Source of the DNA: Monodelphis domestica
Lineage: Eukaryota > Chordata > Mammalia > Didelphimorphia > Didelphidae
Reading direction: 5' to 3'
Assembly (NCBI RefSeq): GCF_027887165.1
Contig: NC_077232.1
Span: 19,084,755-19,148,754, forward strand
DNA: 64,000 nt
Shown piece after piece: positions 33,291-44,400 of the stretch. Each line of letters begins with the position of its first letter. Position 1 is the first letter of the stretch. Both the position numbers and the translations under genes were made by a program. Below the pieces are notes generated by a model. That model was not told the DNA's origin, did no database searches, and saw only the letters and a list, made by a program, of their open reading frames with translations.

Positions 33291-34525
33291 ATCTATTTTG
33301 TGTAGATCACCATTTTTTAAATATTTTTACACCATCCACCATGTCATGTTAACTTGAATCAATTTGAAAGGCTTTTAATTTTTACAAATAACTAGCTACT
33401 TCATTTGCATTTTCTAATTTAATAGAGCATACATACCTGTAACCAACATTCCCAAATAATATTCTTAATTTGTTTTTCCATTTATAGCTTTATTGACATG
33501 GAAACCCAGACAGAAGCATTTTGTTTATCCATTTTTGGATTCATGTGACACCATTTTAAAACTAGTCTTCAGTTTAAGCAAAATGAACACTGATATGCAC
33601 TTCTCAAAAGTTAAATTCATCCTACCCTACATGCTAATCTTGCTCCTTCCCATGGCCAACCACAGGTAAAAATGAGTCCCTTTTCTAAACAAAATCAGTT
33701 ATATTTTTTGCAGTATGAATCCCATTTGTTGTATTCTATTTGAAATAGTCATCCATATGAATCTTCCTGACACTATGTATTTCTAAATAAATATTTCTCT
33801 GATCTAAATTTGGTACATTATGGGGAGAAGCCATAGAATTCTCCCTAATAATCCTTTTGCTGGTGCCACACCAAAGGAAAAGAGAATTCTTTCAATGTGC
33901 ATCTTAGAGGTATTAAAAGTGGGCTGCCCGAGGGTTCCCTCTATGCTTATGTAAGTATCTGGATTCCTATTGTTTGGTTTTTTCCCTACCAAAAATTTTT
34001 TAAATTTTCTTGTGTCGATATTGAGACAGACAGCTATCAGCAACTACTCTAGAATGTCCCCCACCCCACAACTCAACATAATATTCCAAACCTCAAGGTT
34101 TATTGAGTGGGCTATTGTGAGAGGAGCATCTAAATTGTCTGTATTGCCAGTCTGAGGGGGAGGAACTCCTTTGAAGAGTCTACAAGGAGTGAGAAGCATC
34201 TGTTGGTCCTATCCAAGGCAAACGTCAGTCTCCAGACTGCCTGGCAAGGAAATACTCTCCCTCGCAGGTTAAATACTCAGGTGGCCTGCATGTTGTAGAT
34301 CAGCATGACTTTTGTCTTTGACCCTCTTCTCCCTGTTGACATCTCCGATCATGATACTTCTGTCAAAGCTTGACTCTAATCCCAGGAAAATATTATTATA
34401 GACAGAATCTTACCTTGACAGGTATTGCCCATGGATTGAACTGTTACTTGGCCTTCTGTTCTTCTGACATGATATCTGTTAGTCTGAGTTGAGATAGTCT
34501 GGGCAATACCATTCTTTCCATTATA
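33291..34525. other. Intergenic, no gene recognised
   Basis: AT-rich. Frames at 33804-34043 (minus) and 33970-34155 have no resemblance to known proteins. Possibly old LTR or L1 remains, unassigned. Confidence 0.4.
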
Positions 34526-34529
34526 ATAT

Positions 34530-35435
34530 GAAGTAAAGGGAATATAGCCTCAACACTTACTAGTTGTGTGATCCTAACAAGTCACTTAATCCTGTATAAT
34601 GGGGAACTGTCCTAGAGGGATGTTAGATGTTACAATCCACCTAGGAATTCCCCAGGGCTAGTTAAGCGCACAACCCTTGGCTTATGGAAAAGGGAAACTG
34701 GTAGGTAGGACGCTAGTATTCTTAAAACTAACTCCACCCAACTTCTAAGTCCCCTGATTAAGGAGAGCCTTCTGTTCTTCTCTGGGCCCTGCCTACAGCT
34801 CCCTGTGCTACCTAAAAACCCTCCCTCATGCTATCTGACTTTTTCCTAATCCTTCCACTAGTGATTAATAAAGAAAGGGGAAAAGACTGGGTTTGGCTGC
34901 TGCACTAAGTAACCCAAAGTTACAAATGGAAATCTTTGGATTACCTTTGCCTAAGAGGAATTCTGGCAGATGGACCACTGGCAGATGATCTTTGGATTCA
35001 GGGAAATTGGTTTCCTCCAGATAAATTCTCTACCTAGAAGTCAAAGATTTCTCCATGAAATCTTGACTATCCAGAGAAAATCTCTCAGAGCAAAACCCCT
35101 TCTTCAACTTGATGAAAATTCAGGCAGAGAGTCAAAAAACCCTTCTAGCTTAGATGAAATCCAAGAAGGAAGTAATTTCAGTTATTTTCAGATCAGACTC
35201 CCACAATTCCTTTCCTACCCAGAACCCTCTCCCAGGACTTATCTCAAAATTCCCTTCTTTCAACTAATCCTGGAAACCAATCTATCCCTAACTATATTCC
35301 TAAATCTGTTTGCCTCAATTTCTTCATCTGTAAAACAAGATAGAGAAAGAAGTGGCAAGCCACTCTAGTATCTTTGCCAAAAAAAAAATGGGGTCACGTA
35401 GTGTCAGACACCACCTAATAACTGAACTACAGCAA
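34530..35435 (+). repeat. tRNA-SINE split by a 0.7-kb insertion
   Basis: The left half (34530-34595) has 'cctcaacacttactagttgt', 'aagtcacttaatcctgt'. The right half (35306-35435) has 'ctgtttgcctcaatttcttc', 'aagtggcaagccactctagt', 'atctttgcc', 'atggggtcacgtagtgtcag'. The pieces join seamlessly if one CTGT is removed. Confidence 0.6.
34596..35305 (+). mobile_element. Insertion in a SINE, probable LTR
   Basis: About 710 bp flanked by CTGT (34592-34595 and 35306-35309), consistent with a 4-bp target duplication. It contains TTAATAAAG (about 34865) as a possible LTR poly(A) signal after a CT-rich U3-like part. The ends are not clean TG...CA, so the class is uncertain. The 132-codon frame at 34970-35368 has no recognisable domain. 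Confidence 0.42.
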
Positions 35436-35935
35436 ATATATAATAAACATATGCTTGTTTGCTTTTTCTTTGTATACCCAGTGTCTGGGACATAGTAAAC
35501 ATTGAATAAATGGTTGTTGACTCATTTATAACTGTAGAAATTTTAATATTCTGTGGGTACCAAAGTAGCTTTCACATTTCTTTTTCTTATCCTTCATTCC
35601 TACTATTTGACTAATCCATATAATCCTCTAGTCACAGGTTTCTTCTTTTAGCCTGTCTTTTAAACCCCTTCATGCATGAAATTTGTCCTTCTTTATATGC
35701 TACAGATAATTATGTCTACAGCATGTCTCTCCATTGAATCATAATTCTGATCCCTTAGGGAATATGATGTTCCATGGTTGCTAGCTATAGAGCTTCCATT
35801 GATCAATGAGTGTGTTTTATTTTTAAAATGGGATTTCATTTCAATGGTTTAGTCATCAAAAGTGTTGTGATTTTTTCCAAATACAATTCAAACCACTCTA
35901 TTCCTCTGTTAAGATCCAAGCCAAGGGCAGGGGTA

Positions 35936-36145
35936 GGGAGAGGTGGGTAGCTCAGTGGATTGAGAACCAGGCCCAGAGATGGGAGGTCCTGGGTTCAAAT
36001 TTGACTTCAGATACTTCTCAGCAATGTGACCTTGGACAAGTCACTTGACCTCCATTGCTTAGCCCTTCTGTCTTGGAAGCAAGACAGTATTGGTTCCAAG
36101 ACAGAAAGTAAGGATTTTTAAACAAACAAATAAATAAATAAAAGA
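35936..36145 (+). repeat. Mar1-like CORE-SINE
   Basis: 'agctcagtggattgagaacc', 'gggaggtcctgggttcaaat', 'gacaagtcacttgacctcca', 'attggttccaagacagaaag', with an (AAAT)-type tail. Confidence 0.8.
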
Positions 36146-36599
36146 TCTGATCCCTGCCTCGTTGTCCATGTGCATTTTTTACACAAGATACATGTATCTT
36201 GGATACTGACAGGCCATCTCTATAGGTTATCCATTTAATTTTGAAGCACAGTACATACTAGGTCTTCTTCATCCATTTAGTTTTTCCTGTTTGAATAATA
36301 AGGCTAACTCTGTGCGCTGAATGTAAGTCTTATTTAGGAGACTCTGTGGCATTGTCATTCAAAATCAGGAGAAATTGGAGGGCATCATCACATACAAGGA
36401 AACTTTCCATTTTATCTTGCTGGGGGCCATCAAGCCACAATGTCAAGACATCATTACACATGGAGGCCAGGAGGTCACAAAGTGACTACTTGGCAGGATG
36501 GAGACATCCGCTCAGCCCCACTCTGTGTGACTTCTCTCACTAACATCCCTTATTAATAGAATTACTATGATTATTGTTCTCTCCCTAGCTTCAGGAAAA

Positions 36600-37190
36600 A
36601 TAACATAAGAGCAAATACTTGCACAGTATTCCCCCAGAGTACCACCAAAAGATCACCAAACCTAAAAGACTATCATGGGTTAACTTTTGCTTAGGCATAT
36701 AACTCCTAACAAAAGCTGTGCTCAGAAATCCCCTATTCCCATGCACAGAGACAAATTCTCCTAAGCCAGTATGTAAATCATCATAGGGATAGGCTTAAAC
36801 ACTATGCCTTAGTACATCATGCCTCAGTGACTTGATTGACTAACCAAAATCCATCTTGGAAACTCTCCAATGAAATTCTGAAAAACGATTAGTTAATATT
36901 AAAACTGAATTGGGTTTCTATTGCTCCTTTGATCCATTAACTTGGCCACAATATTTGTCGATTGTCTTCACAGATTGTTAATCAGACGATTTGTTAAAAG
37001 TTAATGTATCACTTATCCAATTATCTGAATTTGAGCATGTATGGTGAATATGTATCCATTGGGGTATAAAAATAAAGGCTAACCCTGGGCCTGGTGGAAG
37101 CAGTTCCATGCAAAGGTTGGCCCCAGGCTCACACACATAACTGTATTCCATCACTCATTTATGCCTTTGCTGTCACATCTGGCTGATAAC
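36600..37190 (+). mobile_element. Possible LTR remnant
   Basis: A stretch with a TATA-like GGGGTATAAAAATAAAGGC (37059-37077) followed by a U5-like GC-richer segment ('cctgggcctggtggaagcag') ending before a CA repeat. Layout suggests an LTR, but no second copy or target duplication is seen. Confidence 0.3.
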
Positions 37191-37191
37191 C

Positions 37192-37195
<4 letters not shown>

Positions 37196-37237
<42 letters not shown>
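37196..37237 (+). repeat. (CA)n microsatellite
   Basis: About 20 CA units, uninterrupted. Confidence 0.95.
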
Positions 37238-37238
<1 letters not shown>

Positions 37239-37270
37239 GCCACAGGCCCTGAGCTCAAGGCATTATCTAA

Positions 37271-37576
37271 TTTGTATTCCGACCAAAGAAAAGATTCAAG
37301 GATCAGCTAAAGTCCAACTTGAGGTGGGCTGGCATTACACCAAAGCAACTAGAACTCGCTGCCTCTGACAGAAGCAACTGGCAAACCCACATTAACCATG
37401 CCGCCGCCACCACCTTTGAAGATGAACGACGTCGACGTCTTGCCGCTGCGCGTGAACGCCGACACCAGGCCACAGCCGCACCTCCCGTAGCAACTGGCGT
37501 CCCATGCCCCATGTGCCACAAACTCTGCGCCTCAGCCTTTGGACTCCAAAACCATATGAGGGTACAGCGTAGATGA
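37271..37576 (+). pseudogene. C-terminal fragment of a non-LTR retrotransposon protein (C2H2 tail)
   Basis: An open stretch from the stop at 37268-37270 to TGA at 37574-37576. It encodes the extreme C-terminus known from some non-LTR retrotransposon endonuclease/reverse transcriptase polyproteins: a basic KKRFKDQLKSNL segment, WAGI..KQLE, ASDRSNW, an FEDERRRRLAAARERRHQA helix rich in Arg, and a terminal zinc-finger-like CPMCHKLCASAFGLQNHM (C-x2-C-x12-H). The spacing after that His is short and ends in RVQRR, so the last ligand is missing or altered. GC content and CpG density are far above the surroundings. The 3' side ends in an (ACT)n tail. It is 5'-truncated with no reverse transcriptase domain left, hence dead. 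The family assignment is from memory. Confidence 0.6.
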
Positions 37577-37615
37577 AACTGCACAAAGACAATAGTCATT
37601 CTCGATCACCGAGAG

Positions 37616-37641
37616 ACTACCACTACTACTACTACTACTAT
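37616..37641 (+). repeat. (ACT)n tail
   Basis: Triplet repeat about 40 nt after the TGA of the retrotransposon fragment. Some non-LTR clades end in short tandem repeats instead of poly(A), so it is probably the 3' end of the insertion. Confidence 0.7.
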
Positions 37642-37654
37642 TCCTCTACATACA

Positions 37655-37795
37655 TATCATTTCCCTAGAATAGAATATAAGTTCCTTAAGGGCAAGGGCT
37701 CTTTTGGTTTTTATACTTATATCTCTATCGTGCAGGACAGTGTTTAAAACATAGTGTAATTTAAATGGATACTTGTTGAATTGAATTTTAATCCC
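37655..37795 (+). repeat. L2 3' tail
   Basis: 'gaatataagttccttaaggg', 'tatatctctatcgtgcagga', 'cagtgtttaaaacatagtgt', 'acttgttgaattgaatttta' follow the L2 3' end order. Confidence 0.6.
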
Positions 37796-38500
37796 ACAAA
37801 ACATTTTAAAACCCTCAAGCCCTGAGATTTGGCAAAGAGCCAATAGTTCTCTTTTCTCTTCACCAACTCAAACACTGGAAATCCAGGAAGTGAGGATGAG
37901 AAACAAAACAAACAAACAAAAACAGACTATAACAACCAATAACTAAAACATCTTCACCACTTAAAGGTCAGAGTCTAAGCCACTGTGCTGACACCCTGTG
38001 ACTCAGTGGGAATCGACACATGATGATGTTATACGACCATTCCAATGCTCAGCTTGAGGAAGCCTTACTTGGCACACACATTTTAGCAAAGAATTAGACA
38101 AAGTTTTTAATTCTAGACTCTGGAGAATATATAATGTTTGACTAAATGATTAGACAATCAACTGGACCATTCATGATTTGTTCATTATCTGGACCCAAAT
38201 AGTGATCATTAATAATTCAGTGTCAGTTTGGATGGTGTCTCCAGTGGGGCTCCCCAACCATCTTTGCTTGTGCCTATGCCATTTAATGTTGTTTTGTTTT
38301 ATTTAAAACAGAGATGGTGAGCTTAGGGAAGATAGCAAGCACAAAGCTTGGAGTCCCACCTAAAACTAGTCTGGAGAACAGAGTTAGGATTCAATTATAT
38401 CTTAACAGGTTGGAACCTGGTGTTGAATCAAATAAACTAAAATTTAATAGAGATAATTGTGAGGTCTAACTTTGGATCCAAAACTTTCCTTATCTTTACA
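37796..38500. other. Intergenic, no gene recognised
   Basis: AT-rich, with a short (AAAC)n run near 37903-37923. No frame or repeat family supported. Confidence 0.45.
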
Positions 38501-38504
38501 CATA

Positions 38505-38675
38505 AATTGGCCTCGGGTTGAGGACGCATGTGATACCCGGAGAAATCACGCATCTCCAATGGGAGGGATGGGGGGAGGGAGGAAGGGGAAAAAAAGGTCA
38601 TCTTTGTTTCTAATGAATAATGTTGGAAAATGACCAAATAAAATAATGTTTAATAAATAAATAAATAAATAAATT
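38505..38675 (+). mobile_element. LINE 3' end with (AAAT)n tail
   Basis: 'ggcctcgggttgaggacgca', 'gatacccggagaaatcacgc', a G-rich 'gggatggggggagggaggaa' stretch and an (AAAT)n tail at 38645-38675. The layout resembles the G-rich 3' UTR of marsupial L1-type elements but the subfamily is not recognised. Confidence 0.4.
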
Positions 38676-39107
38676 AGGCCTGGGAAGAGGGCAATTTCCC
38701 TAAAAATGAAATGGGAAATTTAGTGGACTATAAGTCTATAAGTCTATAAGTCAACAGCCTAGTGAGGCAGCCAGGAAAACCAATGTTATTTTGAGCAGCA
38801 TGAAAAGAGTTATATTAAAATTAAAAGCTTGAAAATTAAAAACCACCAAAAAAAGAAAAAGAAAACATCACACCCTCCAGGAATAAAGAGATAAAAATCC
38901 CTCTGTTCTCTGTCTTAATCAGATCACATATGGAGCATTATACTAAGGCTGAAAATTTTAGTAAAAAATACAGAAACACAAGACTGTCTAGAAGAGAGAA
39001 ACAAAGATGATAAGAAGCTCCAAGTCCATGCTATATGGAAATTATCTGAAGAACCCAGAGAGAGGAGAAAACTGAGAGGAAGGGAGGAAGTAAGAAAGAT
39101 GTGTTCA

Positions 39108-39358
39108 AGCACAGAAGAAAAACAACTACTTGATTACATGGGTCGAGGGGATATGGCTGGGGATGTAGACTCTAAATGAACATCCTAATGCAAACACCAA
39201 TAACATGGCAATAGGTTCTGATCAAGGATGCATATAATACCCAGTGGAATTGCATGTCAACTACAGGAAGTGTGGGGGAAGGGAAGGGAGGGAAAGAATA
39301 TGATTCTTGTAACCAAGGAATAATGTTCTAAATTGACTAAATAATTTTTTTTTAAAAG
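39108..39358 (+). mobile_element. L1 3' UTR
   Basis: Same 3' UTR as at 21230-21500: 'gaaaaacaactacttgatta', 'gtagactctaaatgaacatc', 'gcaataggttctgatcaagg', 'gattcttgtaaccaaggaat', poly-T/A end. Confidence 0.65.
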
Positions 39359-39689
39359 AAAGATGTGTTTAAGGACTGTCGCATGAAAGGAGAATTATGT
39401 TTGTTCTGCTAGCAACAGTAGCTCAGGCATATGGAAATGTGGGTCTGTACTATGGTGTCATAGTGGGGAAAGGCATATATGATAGCTATCATGAAGGTAG
39501 AAATGAAGATATATGGCAAATAATTGGATAAAGGGGGTAAGAGAAAATGTGTAGTTGATGATACCTGCATTGGAAGTCTGGGTAACTAGGAGGATGTTAA
39601 GACCCTCTAAGTAATAGTCAAGTTAGTTCTTTGTCTCCTCAAGGGTGAAGTCCCACCACAAAGTGTTTTGATCTTCCCTGTCACCAAGA

Positions 39690-40431
39690 TAACTTTATAT
39701 GGTGTTTTGCTTGTTTGTTGCTTATTTTCCAGCCTATTTCTTGACTGTTAACTTTGTTAAAATTGGGCTCTACTCCTGGAGTGGAGGGGGCACTGTCCCA
39801 AGCTTCAGGTTTTTGTGCTGCTGTTTTCAGAGTTGATTTGAGGGACATGAAAGTTTTCAGTTCTTCCAAAGTGGTGTGATCTAAGAAGAGGTGTGGTCAC
39901 TGTTGCTTTGGCCTATGCTCTGGTTTGTGAGAAACAACAAACATTCTTCCACCCTGAACTCACAACCTCTCTTCACTGCAACCACATGGTCTAGTATGCA
40001 AATGTTTTTCTTCATCTTGGGGTCTGTGACCCAAATTCCCATTTGGGAAATGCACCAGTGCCAGCAAAGAGTCCCCTATAATCAACTTCCTTCTGATTAG
40101 TTATCTGGCCCCTTACTGTCTTTGAGTCAAGAGCTCCAGATATGACTGATGCTGATTCAGTTGCCCCCAGTTGGGTTACTGTGGTGTGGTCTGGTATTAA
40201 CTTGCTCAGCTTCCTGAACTAGTCTATTCTTAATTCCAACCAATCAGAAAGACCTTTCCTGAAAATCTTTAAATTGTCCTTGAATGGAAAATTGTTTCTC
40301 ATCATTCTTTTATAGATTCTGCTGCTCTAGAATTCATTTTGATGCATTATTTTAAAGTTGTTTGCAATGGAAATTTGAAGAGTTCAAGCAAGTTCCTGTC
40401 TCACTCTGCCATATTGGCTCTACTCTCTCCT
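39690..40431 (-). mobile_element. L1 5' UTR, antisense (copy a)
   Basis: On the minus strand it starts GTAGAGCCAATATGGCAGAG (around 40408-40427), a slightly mutated L1 5' start with the YY1-type motif, followed by a 5' UTR alignable with the next element: 'gtggtgtgatctaagaagag', 'caccagtgccagcaaagagt', 'caagagctccag'. No ORF. Confidence 0.6.
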
Positions 40432-40439
40432 ATTTTATT

Positions 40440-41516
40440 ATTTCTTAATGTGTCATGGAGTCATTAGCTCCCATTTTCACAATTACAATTTTTAAGAAGT
40501 TCTTTTTTTCAGTAAATTTTTCTACCTTTTTCATTTTTTACCATGTAGCCAATTCTTTTTTAAAAAGATATTATTTTTATTCAATATTTTTAAATTTCTC
40601 TTTGATTGAGCTTTTGACTCACTTTTTATAATTTTCTTATATCACTTTCATTTCTTTTCTGATTTTTAAACTCCTTTGTGCTCTTCCATTAATACTTTTT
40701 GTGAATGGATCCAATTCCCATTTTTCCTTGAGGTGTCATATGTATTCATTTTAACATCATTGTCTTCTTCTGAGTTTATTTTGATTTTCCCTCTCATAAA
40801 AATTTTGAATTTTTATGGTAAGGTCCTTTTTTGTTGTTTGTTCATTTTTTGGTCTATTTCTTAACTTTTATCTTCATGTTAAAGTTGGGCATTTCTTCCA
40901 TGATGGAGGGGACACTGTCCCAAGCTTTAGATCTTTCTTGCTTCTGTTTACAGAGCTACTTTGGGTGTCCAAGGTGGTATGATCTAAGAAGTGTGGTCAC
41001 TGCTGTCCTTCCCTGTGCTCTGGTCTATGAGTAACCAAGTAGTCTTCTCCATGAAAGAACTAGGATAAAAGACCCTGTGTCCCTCGAGCTATAAGTGCTA
41101 GTTCTCTATTGTTTTTCTTCATCCTGAGATCACAACCCTTAAATGGTATATAGGCAACTCTATATAGGCAATAGAGTGAAGCTTCCAGTGCCAGCAAAGA
41201 GTTGCTTCTGGCCAGTTTTCTGCCCCCACACCATCTGTGGCTGAGAGCTCCAGAGGCTACTGATGATGATGATGCAACCACCTCCATGGCTTGCTGCTGG
41301 TTTGCCCATGCCCTGCATTGTTCTTCTGGTAAAAAGACAGACTTTCCTTGCAATCTCCTAAATTGTCTTGTACTAAAAAATTATTTTACCCTGATCTTGT
41401 GTTGGTTCTGCCACCCCACAATTTGATTTGAATCATTGTTTGAATGTTCTTTGGAAGGGAACTTGGGAGAGTTCAGGTGAGTTCCCACTTTTATTCTGCC
41501 ATCTTGGCTCCATCTC
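40440..41516 (-). mobile_element. L1 5' UTR and ORF1-region remnant, antisense (copy b)
   Basis: The minus-strand start GATGGAGCCAAGATGGCAGA (41494-41513) is a good L1 5' terminus with an intact AAGATGG motif. The 5' UTR (40900-41516) shares with copy a 'gacactgtcccaagct', 'gatctaagaag.gtggtcact' and 'ccagtgccagcaaagagt'. 40440-40880 is T-rich sequence fitting reversed ORF1, full of stops. It lies back to back with copy a in the same orientation. Confidence 0.6.
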
Positions 41517-41519
41517 CCA

Positions 41520-41660
41520 TCTTAACTCTTCTGATAAAATATAAGTTCCTTGAGTTCCAAAACTGTCTTATTTTATCTTTTGTATTCATTCATCAGCACC
41601 TAGCAAAGTGTCTGGCATATAGTAGATGTCTCATAAATGGGTGTTACTTGATTGATACAG
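41520..41660 (+). repeat. L2 3' tail
   Basis: 'aaatataagttccttgagtt', 'cagcacctagcaaagtgtct', 'ggcatatagtagatgtctca', 'taaatgggtgttacttgatt'. Confidence 0.65.
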
Positions 41661-42071
41661 GCTTGATATAACAAAACCCATCCTACCAATTAGAGCCATG
41701 ATTCATGGAAATTCATCTATAATTTGCTCTCTTTCTGGCATGTTCATCTGTTTAAAATTTTTCTATCATTTGGTTAGATTGGGTTTTTGTAGATAATTAT
41801 TCATTTTCCTAGAGTTATGAGATAACTGGGTTTCACAACTGTTGATTATTGGTTAACTTACCTTGATCAAGTCATCTCTGAGTCTCAGGTTTTATATCTG
41901 CAAAATGAGGATCAAAATACTTGTATTAAGATGAGGAAAGACAGGAGAGCATTCATTATAAAACAAACAACTTTGAAAGGTTTAAGAACTCCAATGAATG
42001 TAATAGACCAACTGTAACTCCAGAAGACTGATAATGGAGCATCCTACCCACCTCCTGACAGAGAGATGTCA

Positions 42072-42146
42072 ATAAGACTATATTGATATAATATATATTA
42101 TATATTCTTATATATAATATATAATAATAATATAAGAATAACAATA
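42072..42146 (+). repeat. TA-rich low-complexity stretch
   Basis: 'tatattgatataatatatat' and 'aataataatataagaataac' type runs just before the GATA microsatellite. Minus-strand frames here are artefacts. Confidence 0.7.
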
Positions 42147-42199
42147 AGAATAAGACATATATTTCTGAACAAAGCCAATACAGGAATATGTTTTGCTGA

Positions 42200-42503
42200 T
42201 ATAGATCTAGATCTAGATATGGATATGGATCTAGATCTAGATATGGATATGGATATGGATATGGATGTAGATGTAGATGTAGAGATAGATAGAGATAGAT
42301 AGATAGAGATAGTGATAGCGATAGCAATAGAGTTGGAGATAGAGATAGAGATAGAGATGATAGAGAGAGATAGAGATAGAGATAGAGATAGAGATAGAGA
42401 TAGAGATAGAGATAGAGATAGAGATAGAGATAGAGATAGAGATAGAGATAGAGATAGAGATAGAGATAGAGATAGAGATAGAGATAGAGATAGAGATAGA
42501 GAT
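42200..42503 (+). repeat. Compound (GATATG)/(GATAGA)n microsatellite
   Basis: Starts as GATCTA/GATATG hexamers, passes through GATGTA and ends in about 24 near-perfect GATAGA units to 42503. Long Asp-Arg and Ser-Leu frames on both strands are repeat artefacts. Confidence 0.95.
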
Positions 42504-42784
42504 GTTTCTGACAAGGGTTCTGTTTTTTCCAATTTTGTGGGAGGAGAGAAAAATGCTTGGTAATTTAAGAAATAAAAGTTTAAAAAACTTTATTTCTAGA
42601 TTTATAAGGTTGTATGGGAATCAAATTAAATTATATATTCAAAATGTTTGTAAACTTTAAGGCACTATGCAAATGTAAAATTATTTGTTTCCCATTGATT
42701 CCTCCTATTTAAGTTGCTTCACCCTGATTGGTTTAAATTATTATCAACTCCATTTCAAAGTACTCCCACTTAGTAATATGTTAG

Positions 42785-43145
42785 CCAAACTGGAGGAGGG
42801 ATGTGCCTTCTTCTGCCTCTGCTCACTCACACAAGCCCTCCTCAAAGCCTAGAATTCAATCCCTCACCTTCCCCATCTATTGAATTCTCTTTCTTGACAA
42901 TTTAAATCAAGTGTCATCTCTTTTAAGGAATCCTCCCAGATCATCTCAACTTATTCTCGCCTTGAGTTTTCTTATTGGACTTTGTCTCTTTCCTTGATTT
43001 CTCTCACATGCTACTTTGCATCATATTCACCTGGGTACACAGTATCTCAATTTCCCATAGCACATTAGCTCTCTGTGTCACTTTTTCATCTGTACATCTC
43101 CCAATTCCTATCCCTGTGTCTCAAAAGCATTTCACACATTTAATA
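42785..43145 (+). repeat. L2-like 3' region
   Basis: 'caagtgtcatctcttttaag', 'gaatcctcccagatcatctc', 'tatctcaatttcccatagca', 'catctgtacatctcccaatt' in L2 order. Immediately followed (43190-43270) by an antisense MIR-like piece ('cttgcccagggtcacacaat'). Confidence 0.5.
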
Positions 43146-43839
43146 TGTTGAGACAAATTTGTAGAATTACAAGTGAGAAAACTTAAATAAGAGAGGTTGA
43201 TTGACTTGCCCAGGGTCACACAATTGGAAAGTATTAGAGACAGGGATGATCTCAGGACTCCTTCCTCTAAGTACTGCCTTCTTTCACTTGGGACTTATGC
43301 AGCAGCAATATTGAATACAGTACCATCCTTCTTCCTCTTCCCTCATGTTTTCAGGGTAAATGACCCAGGATTTTGTTAATCCCCAGAAATTCCTACACCA
43401 CTGAATCTAGCCCCTGGTATGCAAGGAGCAGAAAATAAGCCTTTCAAGAAGCTATTTGAAAACTAGTCATTATCAGTGAAATAATTCCCATAATCACAGA
43501 TTTAGAATTAAAAGGGACCTTGAAGGTCATCTACTTCAGAGCTGTCAAACACCCAGCCCACCCAGTCCAAAACTCCTGAGTGCAGCACCAACCAGATTTA
43601 AATATGATTGGGAAATGTGTAGAAAAATAAACAAAAATACTGTAGGACATAAATAATGGTCATGTGGTTTTCAAAGGCAACTTAAGGATCCTTATGTATA
43701 TTTTAGTGGCCCACTTCTATTTCAATTTTCACTCCACTTGTCAAAGTCCAACCCTTTCATTTTACAGATGAAGAAACTGGGGCCAAGAGAAACTCATGAT
43801 TTGCTCAAGTTTACAAAGCTAAATTAGTCCACTGTCATT

Positions 43840-44400
43840 GATGAAATGCGTGTTGTTTCAGGAACTGTGCAAAGCAATGAAGATACAAGGAAAGGCAAAA
43901 TAGGCTGTCCCTGCTCTTACAGAGCTTAGAGTCTAATAGGGAAGAAAACTTGCAAAGAACTCTATACAAAGAAGAAATATACAGGACAAATTTTGGGCAC
44001 TAGGATTAAAGAAGAATGGGAAAGTCTACTTGTAGAAGTTAAGACTTTAGCTGAGGCCTGAAGGAAGACAGGGAAGGCAGAAGGCAGAGATGAAGAGAGA
44101 GAATATTCCAGCTATAACATACACAACTGGTAAAAATGGGTACAGTTGGGAGATGGGTTGTCATATGCAAAAAACAGAAAGGAGGTCATTTTCACTAGAC
44201 TGAAGAATAGATAGAGTATAAAGAAGGTATAAGATGATTATGAAGGACTTTGAACACCAAGCAGAAGATCTCGTATTTGATCTTGGAGCCAATAAAGAGC
44301 CACTGGAGGCTTACTGGTGGGGGCAGGAGGGAGTGACAAGGCCAGATCCACCATTTAGGAAGATCAATTTGACAGCTGAATGGAGGAGGGATATAGAAAG
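43840..44400 (-). repeat. L3/CR1-like LINE relic, antisense
   Basis: Shares a long ordered text with 58885-59560 and 62550-63120: 'agagcttagagtctaatagg', 'gaaggactttgaacaccaag', 'gagccaataaagagccactg', 'aggaagatcaatttgacagc', 'tgaatggaggagggatatag'. Old, no ORF. Confidence 0.5.

Noticed and set aside
34970-35368. 132-codon plus-strand frame
   Set aside because: It spans the inserted element and runs into the interrupted SINE, so it is a chance frame.
35936-36145. tRNA gene suggested by A/B-box-like sequence in SINE heads
   Set aside because: Heads belong to dispersed SINEs and do not fold as full tRNAs with a proper anticodon arm. The same holds for the other SINE copies.
37303-37599. 98-codon minus-strand frame opposite the retrotransposon fragment
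   Set aside because: Mirror of the GC-rich sense frame; the plus strand carries the recognisable motifs.
42200-42503. CRISPR-like regular repeat spacing
   Set aside because: Units are contiguous hexanucleotides without spacers, in a mammalian genome.
41956-42563. Frames of 83-144 codons rich in Asp-Arg or Ser-Leu
   Set aside because: They translate the GATAGA repeat; no non-repeat domain.
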